Assembly (NCBI GenBank): GCA_034008185.1
Contig: CM067083.1
Location: forward strand, 124,204,337 to 124,268,336
Reading direction: 5' to 3'
From: Gorsachius magnificus
Lineage: Eukaryota; Chordata; Aves; Pelecaniformes; Ardeidae
DNA length: 64,000 nt
Shown here: positions 36,596 through 48,900 of the stretch, piece by piece
How the letters are laid out: the number at the start of each line of letters is the position of its first letter
Position numbering within the stretch: position 1 is the stretch's first letter
Notes under the pieces: model-generated
What the model was told of the DNA's origin: nothing
Databases searched by the model: none
Seen by the model: the letters and a program-made list of their open reading frames with translations, nothing else
Made by a program: the position numbers and the translations under genes

Positions 36596-39500
36596 GAAAT
36601 GGGAGACTAGGGAGTTTGAAAATATTACGGAATAACAAATTTGTTTTCCAAGCTCATTTTACTGCATCGACTCTGTTAAGGGAAAAAGGCTGCTTAGAGG
36701 GTATGAATTGAATCAATCGTACCAGTTTAGGGAACACGCAGACACAGCGGTGGGGGGGAATAACTCACCCAGCTTCAGAAAGGCAAGTCGGCTAGGAAAA
36801 GGAAAAAGGAGGCCACTGGGGCAGGCAGACAGCAGAGAGGTCAAACAGGAGGAATGGATTTCCGCCCAACTTTTAAAGCAAGGCATGACTAAATACCAGC
36901 TGAAGTTGCTGAGAAATGGCTCGCCAATTAAATCCAGCCCAGAAGGAAAGCCCTACAATGAGATAAACTAAACAAGATAGAGATGGGAGAAATCCCTCCT
37001 CTCAAGTGCTGTAATCAAGGCATATGTAACGAAACAAATCATGACAAACTTGCTTGTTGATCCCTTCTGCTCCAGGAACAGAAGAGTCCCAGCGCTAAGA
37101 GCAGCCAAAAAGCAGCTGAGAGAGGAACGCTTAATGATGGCTCCCCATATTTGAAGAGAGAGGAATTATCTGGCAACGATACACAAGGCTGTGCTTGAAA
37201 TGACAGAATTGCAATTTCAGAGATGTAATTTTGAGCTTCCTTCAGATGATGAAGCTCTACTGGAACATCAAAAAGTCCCCTAAGAGCAAGAGCAGGAGCC
37301 CCATTTTTCAGCAATAAAACCACAAGATGATGCACGGTGGAGAAGCAGTTTGGTTCCCGGTCCAGGGATATGGCTTGACAGCCTCCCTGATTGCTCATTT
37401 TGCTCAACTTGTCCATAGCCACGAAGATCATTACGCTGCAGAACTGCACGTAATCAGAGCTCAGGGTTACACAAACAAACTTTGCACATGCATTTTCTGT
37501 ATTTGGCTCCATTTCCTCTTCCAAGTCTCTCCTCAAAGCCACTTGCCCTTTATTTCCCTTCCCAGGGTTGCTGGTCTTCAACAACCAAGTTGCCACAAGA
37601 GGCGCGTGCTTTGCTACAAACGGGGCACACAGTCGTCAGATGGGAAAGGGGGTTAGGAGGAGGGAAAAACCAACCCTTCAGAAAGAGGCAGCTAAGCAAA
37701 GCGATTTCCAAATAGCAGACAACACTTCCCGACATTTTTCAAGAAAACATCAAGAGCTCTTTAGTAAAAAAGGTAACTAGAAAGCCTCCCCTGGCTGAGA
37801 CCAGCACTGGGAATACCCCCCTCGATGCACCACTTCCACGAAGGACACGCGACCCGGGAGCAGCGGGAAATGTGCTTCCATAAGCTCAATCTCAGCAGTT
37901 GCATAAAAGACCAAGTGATTATTAGGACGCTCAGATGAGCTCGTCTCTTGTTTTAATCAAACTTGTTGGTTAAGTCATTACTCACTCAAAGATTTTTTCC
38001 ATTCCCTCGTAAGGCATTGAAGCACAGGGAGGCAGTGGTGGATTGCATCTCAGCTACTGCCGTCCTCACCCAGCAAATATCACAGGCTCCAGCAGGGAAT
38101 GAAGTGCATGCACCGTGCTAAGATTTATTATTTTGAAAACCATCAACGACACACTTAGCAGAATCCAAAATTTTCTTCTGGGGAGAAGAAACTTACTACA
38201 TTTCATGTGGGAGTCAGACATCTCTACTCCCACAATGAAGTTTGTACTGACAAACATGGACACAAATCTTCATGAAGTCACACAACTCCCCCCCACTCTT
38301 AGTGGGAACCAGCAATATTCCTTTCAATTTGGAGTACCAAATCCCTCAAGCCAGAAGCACCAGGCAGAGAATAACCACATCTTGCCATGTACTCTGCAAT
38401 ATATGACTTGGGATTTAAAGAGGGGAAAACAAGTTCTCACACTGCATTTTATTTTTCTGGCTCTTAAACCCTTGCCAATTTGTCACTGAGAACCAGCTCG
38501 CTCTCCGATAGAGATGCACGTGGTGGGACAGACTCCAGCTCCTTCTCCCACAGTCTGAAGGGCAAACAGGAGCAAGGCTTTAAGTGCTAAAGCAAACAGA
38601 TCTAGCTTTAACACACAGGTTGATGAAAGCAGCCGTACATAGCTACTCTTGAAGTAATTTCTTAGTAGCCTTCCTTCCCACAGATAATTATGAGCTTAAA
38701 TGTTCCAAGACTTCAAATGAAATTTTGCACTTTCTTCAAGTTAAAAAAAATAAAAATATTAAATCTCATATGCTTTTTAAGTCAAGATTAATGAATCCTC
38801 ACAAGAATAACAGTAATAGCCACAGCTACCTAAGCAGTAGACTTGTGGGGGTGCTCCATGGTACCTAGTGTTCCCAAACCCTGATTTCCCACGTCTGTAA
38901 TTCCCTCGTAGGCAGCCCGTGCTCAGCCCACCTACCAACCGACCCAGCTTTGCAGTGGGCAACCAATGCTACCAAGCACCATGTGATGGTGATGCAAGGA
39001 CACGTTGGGATGGACGAAGACAGCCCGACACAGAGCACAAGGACCTAGTCCCACAGCAAGTACCAACAACAGCGAATGTATTTGGAAACCAGAGGTATTT
39101 TTCCCTTTTTACATAGATATGCTTAGGGTCTTGTAGAAAGGCTGTACCTCAATCTGCATTGAACTCATAAATAACTATTTCATCTAAAAACTGTTAGGCT
39201 TAATGTTAGTCTCTTGGAGACTATATACATACAAGCCTTCCTTTAAAACTGAATTTGAGTAATATTGATTTTTACAAAGAGGCTTTCACAAAGTACTGTT
39301 AGCAATAAAATTAGCATTTGGGACAACAAAGCTGTAGGTCTTAAGTCCCCAAACTCTGCGAGTGTGAACTCAGGGGAACCTGAGTCCAGGGACTGGAGGA
39401 ATTCATCTAGTATTTCACATCCACCTTTAAAATAAAAAGTGACAGTGCCTGGGCCAGCATGCCTCTCTGGACTGGGATTTAATAAATTATGGCAATATTT

Positions 39501-42500
39501 TTTTTAAAAAGAGAGAGAAAAATTAAGAGACACCATCACTCCCACAAAGGGCATAGACCAAAAAGGGGGGCAAGGTAGAATATACCATGAGACACTAATA
39601 GTTTCTGATGCAAAAGAATGGGTTTTATTCTTTCCCCCAGATCTGGAGAGCATGCTATATTTTGCGTAGCAAGTGGCGGGGGGGTGGGGGGTGTAAGTAG
39701 TGGAGGGAAGAGAATATCAAAATCAAAACAAGTCACAAGGCATCAACAATCCTTTGATGACAGGAGAGCAGTTTTTGTTGGCACAGCTCACGACAGCTGG
39801 AGGAATAATTGCAAAGCTGAGCGAGAATGCCTAGAATATATTTTGCCTTTAGATTCTAAGATGAAAGATGCTATCCACAAGCACTTTGCAAACGTTAATT
39901 AAACCCACAAAGCCCCTTTTGGCAGATCAAGAGTATTTATCCTTATTTTTGCAGAGAGGGGAATGAATATCTCGGGCACTTTTAACATAAGGTATCTACT
40001 CTTTCCTCTTAGGACGTGGTCCATAGATACATACACCATTAATAACACATATTAAACTTTCCAGTTCAGCAGCCTTTCCCCAGCGCACAGCCAGGACAGA
40101 GTTGATACCTCTTCTTTCCCTCTGACTACTGCCCCAACAGAAATCCTGACTCTGCAGAAAAAGCAAGCCAGTTCTGGCCATGCAGGTCAACAGAGGTCAA
40201 TATGAACACTACAAACAAGCTTTAAAGCAACACCATCCCTCTAAGAGTTGTAAAAAAAAAAACAATTCAACTGCTTTTCCTTTGGTTTTCCTCTTCCATA
40301 AAGGTGATTCAGCCTTTCTGGACTGATGGGGCTTCATGCTGTGAAATGCTTCCCCATTTGAGAGCTGTTCCCTGCAGGGGAACAGCTTCTAAACACAGCT
40401 TTACAGACCGCTGCCTTTGTAAAGCCACCGTCCAGGGAAATGTCCTGGGCTCTTGGGCCACTTACCTACACTCTGACCATAAGCTGCCAGTTCCAAAGCC
40501 CCACTGCAGGTAGGGAAGAGCATGTTCTCATTACCCCCAGCTCTGCCTGCCCTAACACCAGTTCTTTCCTGCTGGAAGAAGAGAAACACTTCCAGCATCT
40601 CCCCCATGCAACGCTCCAATTAGAGACTCGAGTTCCTCCTCGCTGAGCCCAAGGCAAGCGCCTGCAAAACCGATAACAACTACATTTCATCCATCTTCCC
40701 TCTAATTAGACATTATATCAGCACACCTAAGTAATTCAAAGTAGCTTTATGCTTAGCCCTCAACAGCTACTGCTACGGTTCTAAGCAAGCTTTCTATTCC
40801 ATATATTGATACACATACTCCACTCTCCAACATGGTAAAATAAAATAGTATTAGTGTAAATTTAAACCAATATGCTGAGTTAAAGCAGGGAGAACCAGTG
40901 GAGATAGAAAGGAGCAGTGAAATATTTACCAAAAAAAGCAAAAGAGGCATGAAGTGTTTGAGACACCTACACTGGCAGGGCAGTAGTACTGCTGTCTTCT
41001 GTAAAAAAAAAAAAAAAAAGAGTTTATCCTCAAAAGAAAACCAGTCAACTATTTGCTAAATTGACATGGAAAAATTTGTATTTAAGAGGAGAAGGGACAG
41101 TTTGTTGGATCTACAAATAGTAGCTGAAAACATCTGCAAGGACAAGAAGAACATGTATAGTCACACGTGAACTAAAATGCCAAACTACAGAGTGGTGGCT
41201 GATGCTTGTGATCTTACCATGAAAATAAGCATATTTGGAATTCTTCCCTGTTAAAAAAAACCTCGAGGCAGCTGATTAAGTATATATTTCAGTTAGAAAC
41301 ACCTTTAATGATGCAGTTGGAAAGGAAATGTAAGAATAAGTGGAGCACATCCAAAGACTTAAGACACTAAAAGGCATAAAATCCACTAGTTTTCAAAAGT
41401 CTCACCCCAACGTATGTATAGCCTAGGAGAAGCGTGGATAGGAACATAATAGTGTAAAATATGTAGATTAAAACCTTGTTTCCAGTCTAATTTCTCATCT
41501 AACACATACTTGACAAAGATCCCTTTTGCCTTATGCTGCTGAACACAGAAGAAGGATCTCTGTAGAGATGAAAAGCGTTGTCTCTTCCCGCAGCAGTCAG
41601 GTATTGAGTGATGCCTCCTGCCCTGAAGCTGGACAAACACAGGTGCCTCACTTGTGACAGCAAAATCAGATGCCTACGTGCAGCCGAGTCTGTTGCAGAT
41701 GCCTTGGACATGCCAGTTCAGCAGCAATTACAGGTCCACCAGTTTCATATGCAGTGAGTGCACTGAGTTAAAGCATTCTTCAACCTAAAGGAACTGTCAA
41801 GGAAGTAAGAGTCTGGGGATACAAACTGCCGTTCAAGTCATTTAGTCTCATGCTCTAGATTATTTTACTCAAATTCAACGTCACTCTTACGTTTTCTTAC
41901 AACAGCGGAGGTGAGGACATTTTCAAGTTGTCCATCACATCTCCAGTTGCTCTCTGACTCCACTTCACTGGCCACCTGGGCCAGCCTACCTGGCTTAAAA
42001 CCCCGCCTCCTAGCGTGGTCATCTTATTCAGATACTGGCATCCACCAGAAATGCTGTTGGACAGTGTTCCTTCTGGGGAGCTCAGACGAAATGGCAGATG
42101 CTAGTTACACAAAAATAGTATAACTATGTTTTTATAGATATATAATTTATATGTCATTTATGTTTATAGTGTAACACCATGCCCCACAGGGCACAGCACA
42201 GGTTTCACCACCATCTGGCCACTGTGCTCAGCAAGTCAGGAGACTGTCTGGGGCCGCAAGCAGCGTTCAGAGCAAACATAAAAGATGGAAAGCTTTCCCT
42301 AGACTAATCCAGTGCCTCAGCTGGCTTTCTTGCAAGCTTGCATGGTCACAGCAACTTTCCGTAAGAGCTGCAAGGTATGGCTTGCAAAACCAGGCCGCTA
42401 CACACCACAGCATACTGGGGCCACCACTGATAAGTCAGCTTTGTCACTGCCCCACACAGGTGGCTACCATCTTCTCTTTGCTAATCCAAGGCAGAGGCAG

Positions 42501-45500
42501 TTCCAAAGATCCAAGAAAACCTGAAACGTAGCCAGGGAACCAGGTAGCTGGTTGTGCAATTCCAGTATTACATGTGCTGTTGCAATCTGGCACAGCCAGG
42601 AGACGTCAGAAACGTTTGGGGTAGAGCCAGCAGAATTGCAGCTGCTGCATTTAGTTACCCCATCCCTGACCCTCTGCAGGGAGGCAGGACCCACAGTGAG
42701 CCCAAACCGCTCGCTCCACCCAGCGCTATGTGCCAAATCCAGTCCAGGCTCTTCGTGAGCAGACACCCGCTTCCTTTACCATCCATCTCAGTGCTGCTTC
42801 TCCAGCCTGCTCACTCAGGATGGGGATAATAAAGGGGTTAAAATAATGCATCTCAACTGCATGCATTAATTTTTAGTGATAGGTAAAGTCAAAGTTTTTT
42901 GGCTCAAAATTTCATCTATGCCCTTGGCTTCTAGTTAAATTAAGATTGCATGCGGTGAGGTAGATATTGAGACATCATTAAAGGCGCCCATTGCATTCAA
43001 AGCAATTCCCACAGAAATGTATGTATTTGCAGTACACTTCATCTTGATGACAACTTTGAATCAAGGCAGTTCCAGATGAGAAATGTTGCTGTGTTTTAAC
43101 ACACAGCGCGACGCAAGGCAGCTTCACTCACCTTTGCTGGCCACCGCTCTGGGGTCTTTCCAACAAACGTTGGCAGGTTTTGGAGTTCTACTGCCTTTTG
43201 AGGGCACAGCACAGAGCAGTGCCCTCCAACACAGCGCACATTTGCACGGTGCAGCAGCAGCTGAATGATACCAGCTGAGAGGTGGCATAACTGAGGACCT
43301 GATGCCCGTACCCAGCATAGGGAGAAGACGGGAGGCCTGGGACCACCGAAGGCTGGGACAGCTCTGCCCACAGGGGTGGCAGAGGCTAGAAGCCTGCAGG
43401 AGAACAGAGAGGCCCCCTGAATTCACAGCCACACACCAACCAATGTGCAGGGTGCTTTGCCATCTGAGCAACCCTCCTCTTCTAAACTTCAAGAAGAGGT
43501 TTGAGGCTCAGCACTTCAGACTGCCGGAGGACCAGAGCTAGCAGGGGGTACCCTTCTGCCTGCACAGACAAGGGGCAGGGGCCAGGCCTTGTTATTTCGT
43601 TCTTCACGATAAGAGGCAGAGCACATTTTTGGCCTTCCCACACAAATCCATAGTTGTATGACTGCCAACTCTTTATCGCTTCCCATTTCACTTTTTTGTT
43701 TGTTTGTTTTAAACTTTGCCCAAGGTTACATTCAAGTAAAGGTTTCTCCCTCAAAATACAGCATTAAAAATACTATCACATTAACGTCTGGAAATTGCAT
43801 TAAAATCCTTCTTGACAGCGTATGCTTTTCAGAAGAAAGCCCCAACTGAGCAGGAAGAGGAGCAAATTTTTGCCCCATGCCTCTTTGCAGGTGAAGCATT
43901 TTGCCTTGCAGGCTGTCCTCATGACTTTCTACAGATCAATAACCCCCCACTTGTGCTCACCCTCTCCTGCCCTCATGGGAGGCAAACACCATGCACGCGC
44001 ATCCATCACGCGAAACAAGCATTACTCAGTGCCCTTGAATCTTGATAGTGAGTATAAACAAGTATGGGACAGCTCGGGACCGCCTACGTAAAGTACAACC
44101 TGCTACAGTCACCAACTCAAAGCCCTCTGTGACAAGAATCAAAATATATCAGAAAGAGCCCAACTGGCTGTTGAACTCACCCTTTTTTTCCACCCAAACT
44201 ACCGTTCTAAAGCTGCGTATCTCATGACTAAAAGCCACCTTCTAACCCTCAGTCACTGTTTACTTGCGGCCTCATAATATCATTTTCCTTTTGGAGATCA
44301 CCATCCTTTAAGTTAAAGGATTTCTTCCCCTGCATGATACCATCTGTATTACATATTTAGAGAGAGAGAGTAACCCTTCTGCTCTCCCTTCAACATCCCA
44401 AGCACACCTCGGTTATCACCCTGCAGATGCTCGGGGATGGCTGACAGGGCCCCTTTTGCAGCTCCCGTGTCTAGAAAATGCTCCACACTTCAGAGAAGCA
44501 GCAGTTCATTATGTGGCAGATACTTCCAGATCATCCTTCACTGAGTCTAATGACTCTGGAAGGATCCCTGGGGAGGGAGCGCTTGACTGCCAACGAGCTC
44601 CATTAAGTATCCAACAACATCCAGTAAGAAACAGCAGATTTTTTTTTTTTTTTTTAAAATTATTTTTTCAAGTTGGCCGTAACACACAGAACATCACAGA
44701 GCATATGCCATATAAATGATCTGCCCGCAATTCTCTGCACTTACTTTGGTGGCTGTAAGCAAACGCAGCTATTTCCAGGAGAAGTAACTTAACTCAGGAT
44801 AACAAAGTAATATGAAAGGATTGCTTTCACGATGGCTGCCCCACACATCACTTATCACAGGGGAGAAAGCAGAACAACTGCAAATACCTTTCAAATACTG
44901 ACACGCGCTGCTGGCACAAGAGACTTCAATTAGGATGTGGTTTCGCACTGTCGCTCAGCTGATCTAATGGCCTGTTGCTGCCAAAAAGAGAGATCTCTTC
45001 CCCAGCTTCCAAGCCTGGATCCACAGTGGGCCGATTCAGGGAGTTAAGCTGGTAGGAAACGATCTGTACTGAGAAGGAAGGAATCGGATACGTATCAGCA
45101 CAAAAAGATCAGTGGGAGCACAACGCTGGGAACAAAACCTTCCCTTGCAGCACCAGCTTGACATTACATCAGTTCAGCTACAATGCACAGCCACACTCTA
45201 AATTTAAAACAGCTTTATAACTATAAAGCTGTATCTCACGTCCATTATTCCTCTCCCAACGCAAGAATGAGCCATTTATTAGAAATGCTTTTATATCACC
45301 GTAGCGCTCTCCACCCTCCAGGAGCACACATCAATTGCAGATGAAATGGTTCAACTTTTGAATGTAGACAAAAACTGAGGCAAAGCTAATGGTGGTGAAG
45401 GACAGGTTGCCCGGGGAGGGAAATGATCATAGGTTTAGGACGAAAGGGGGAAAAAAAAAAACCAAACCCTACAGACAATTTACCTGTGCTTGGGTCACCG

Positions 45501-45761
45501 CTCATTAATGCTGGAAAAGAATCACTTCATATGTTATAAATTATGCTGCTCTTGGCTTATTCCCTTATTATCCATCTCAGGCAGCATCCAGTACCCTTTC
45601 ACACACACAGTCTAATGGGAGCACTCACTCTGAATAAAATGAACATGAGGAAAAAAACCTGGGGGCCTCCTTCTGAGCAAGAAAAGCCATCTAGAGACCC
45701 AGTGGTGGCATTGGGTTTCACTACTCACTTCTTTAAGTCACTCTCTGCATTTCCACCTTCT
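36596..45761. other. Unique non-coding sequence
   Basis: No gene recognised. Simple tracts: A17 at 41,003-41,019, (AG)6 near 44,359-44,370, T17 at 44,639-44,655, and an A-run near 45,449. A 185-codon minus-strand ORF at 37,039-37,596 has no motif and its length is near chance for 64 kb. Two splice-bounded open segments (40,466-40,503 and 43,132-43,274, minus) are discussed in the findings. Confidence 0.45.
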
Positions 45762-45989
45762 CTAGAAAAGGGAAAACCTCTCTGAAAAAAAACTCTGGGC
45801 TGCACAGGCAGAAGACATGGTTGTTTTCTCCTGTTGATATTTCTGTCTACCCCCTGCTGATTTAGGATTTGCAACAGACTGTATGAAAGCTTTCCCATTC
45901 AGGCGGTGCTCCATTTTAAGATGTTTCTGGAGAGAGTGAACTGTGTCCGAGGCAGACATACAAAACTTGTAATTTTGGCTATTAGGCAA
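45762..45989 (-). CDS. Open frame with a degenerate C2H2-finger-like motif; possible terminal exon or relic
   Basis: Product not recognised. The frame opens after a TGA just above 45,989, has a possible splice acceptor (gcctaatag) at its start, and ends at a TAG at 45,762-45,764. Counting from the TTG at 45,989, residues 7-28 read YKFCMSASDTVHSLQKHLKM followed by EH. C10, L20, H23 and H28 keep the second half of a C2H2 finger (C-x12-H-x4-H), but the first Cys is a Tyr and the usual Phe is missing. The remainder is Lys/Gln/Ser-rich. Either a decayed zinc-finger gene piece or coincidence; there is no second finger. Confidence 0.2.
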   Translation of the reverse strand: MPNSQNYKFCMSASDTVHSLQKHLKMEHRLNGKAFIQSVANPKSAGGRQKYQQEKTTMSSACAAQSFFSERFSLF

Positions 45990-48900
45990 ACCTCAGTGTT
46001 CAACAGCAAGTAGCCAACTGCTGTCCCAATTTTTTTTTTTTCCTTTCTAATCAAGGCTTGAAAAAATGCAGCTATAACACATGCTTTACTTCTTTAAATA
46101 GTTAAATTTTTTTACTGTATCGAACTAAGATCCAGCATCACACAGTAACATGCCAGTGATATTTCCTATCAGGGCTGGCAAGGGTGAGATCGCTCTTTTC
46201 CCACACACCTTCTAATCTTCTGTAAGTATCACTGATAAAATAAACTAATAACTATTTAAAAGTGCTTTAGTCTAAAGGTTCAAGGTTGAAAAAATCCACG
46301 ACTTCCTGATGGAGAAAAACAAAACCCAACTTCCACAAGAAAGGGTAAACCATCCAATTTCAGACCAAATATTTTTGTCAATTCTCTCTCCCCTTCCTGC
46401 TAAAGAACCAAAGCTATGAACTGTGCAGTTACAGTCCCGCAGACAGCAGCAGACCAATGCTTCATCTCACTCTTACAATTAGATCTCAGAAGCAAAAGCA
46501 TATAGAAACAAAGACACACTTGACTAGCGAACCCGAGAGTATCAGTATAAATTAGCTCCCTAGAGACCTAACGAACGCTTCCTTTCCTCCTCAAAGGCAT
46601 CAGCTCTGTGAAGCCTCACGGTGAGCACTCTAGGCAGAATTAAAAGGACACGAAGTCTGTCCACAGGGAAAGACAGCAGCTGCATCAGCAGGATAAAGCA
46701 GAGGGTCCAGGCAGCCCCATCCAGAAGACAAGAGGAGAAAGGGAAGAAGTGCATCCTCCTTTCTTTAAGGGCAGTTTCAGTGCAGCAATGCATTCACCTT
46801 CCACCCCTCCCAATTTACATCTCTCTTCTGAAAATGCTTTCATAGGAACTGCCTTATAAGACCTGAACTGTAGCCGGTAAGACCTATACTGTCCAGAGCA
46901 GCAGCCACCACTGGACACTTGTACGGAGGGTCGAGGCACCGCGCAGCGCCTCTCAACTCATCCCAGATCCAGACTGACTTAGCACCAGCTATGAAAATCT
47001 TCTCCCTCTCTTTTCAACAGCATAAATACCAATATGCAAACCAATAATCTGACTCTTCATAGATTACTAACAAAGATTCGAGTCTCCGGATAAGTTTTTC
47101 CTGCCACGCTGCCTAATGCAGGTCCAGGCTGAAGTCTGCTCATAGAGGCAGAAGTGAAACCTGTTCTGCCCAGGAGTCTTCCCAGCGAGGTAGCCCGCAT
47201 CCCTTGCTCACCACTCTGGACCAAGACTTCCTCTTCTAAAATTTTAAGCATCATCTTCACAGCGAGATGTCCACAACTTCCACATCAGCCTTTTGCTGCC
47301 TGCAGGAGGTAAAAATCTTGGCTTCCTTTTAGCTTGCCTGTCACTTTGGAGGTGGTAACAGAGGAAAGGTCTATAAGAAATAAGTATCCTCCTGTCATCA
47401 GCATCACCAGCTAAACACCCAGACAGCAGCAGGTCTGAGACCCACTGAGTAGCGGAAGCACACGACAAAAACATTTCCATAAGTGAAAAATGTAATAACC
47501 TTGTTATTGTTTTTGGAAAAATAACAACGCCGATTCCCACTCTTCCTTTGGTTTGCAACAGGAGGAGGAAGGCGTGTGAAGGAGGGAGAAGCAAGTTGTT
47601 TAAACAACAACAGCTGTTACATCAATACCAGCGTAATCGAGTCGCAAGCATCCTGTTCTTGTCAGAGCAGTCGCTGTTTAAGCGAGAGCTCTGCTTTTTG
47701 AAGAGGACTTTACAACCTCAAACATGAACGTTCAGCTATATTTTCTTCCTAATCAGAAGTCAATTATCCTGCTGAGCGATGACAGAACAATTCCACAAAG
47801 TAAATCCTTTTCATATCAGGGCCTTCTTGTGATCAAGTTGCACTGGAAACTTCCTTGCTCGTACAAAAGCAAGGAGGATTTCACTTGCGCTTCCCACAAT
47901 TGTTCCCAGGGGCCCCTCTCCAAACTACCACGTGAAACTTCAGCGTAGAAAAAGCTTCGACAACGTGAGCTAACGCACTTTTATCCAAACTGAAGTTTCA
48001 CTAGTCACTCTTTTATCAAGTCTGAGGCTATCTAGAAAGTGTTTACATCCAGCTGTCGATAGACATTACGCACAGAAGCGAATTAGTGCTACTGGCAAAC
48101 ATTGTTCCCTACTCCCCAGTCATTACTATAGTAATGCAAACCTCCCGGAGAGTCCCTTTAATACTTTTTTGACCGCTTTGAAATAGCTTTATCATAGTAA
48201 ATAATTACCGCAACATTTTCATATCACAAGCAAGTTTTAATCCGTTCTCAGGCTTTGTACGTTGCAATAGTCTCGTCTCCAACACCACTCCCTTCCTCGG
48301 TCCCAAAGTCCAGATAGATACTTAAATTACTTCCGACAGAGCGGGCTCCTGGTACGCCCTTTTGGAGAAATGAATGATACTGCACTCGCAAGAAATCGAG
48401 GGAAGCCAGAATTTCTTAAGTCAACCTGAAATCTGGCCAGTCCCCAGGCTTACTAACCCCATTCTTACAACGGAATCTTTTAATGAGCACAAATGGGCTA
48501 GACCTCTGCTTTACCAATTATCCAGAAGCTGACGCTTCCCGCGACACAGAGCCCTCTTACCCCTGGCTGTCACAGACAACGCTCCTCAGGAGCTGAAGCA
48601 CCTCCTGAAAAGTCACACATCACTGCTACAGTACCCAGGGGGCTTGAGGGAAGAAAACAGAGTAGAGCAAAGCAAAGGAACCATCAGGCCAGCTTCAGCG
48701 AGGCTCGTCTGACTACAAGGAGGCATCCACTGCATGCTTAACTCCTTGGCCTCCATCCAGCTTCCAAGATGATCTATCATCCGCATGCAACATCCTTTTA
48801 GGAAATCTGGATGTAATTTGAATTCAGAGTTATTTGCCTGGCCAACAGGCAGGCTAGAGCCAAGGTATCCTTTATTTCGCAGTGAAGATCCCATGTCATC

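Noticed and set aside
36763..36805. Very strong minus-strand acceptor (ctttttccttttcctag) followed after 23 nt by gg|gtgagt
   Set aside because: A 23-nt exon with no partner exons is too weak to call.
37039..37596. 185-codon minus-strand ORF with hydrophobic C-terminus
   Set aside because: About one ORF of this length is expected by chance in six frames of 64 kb. It has no domain, splice context or promoter.
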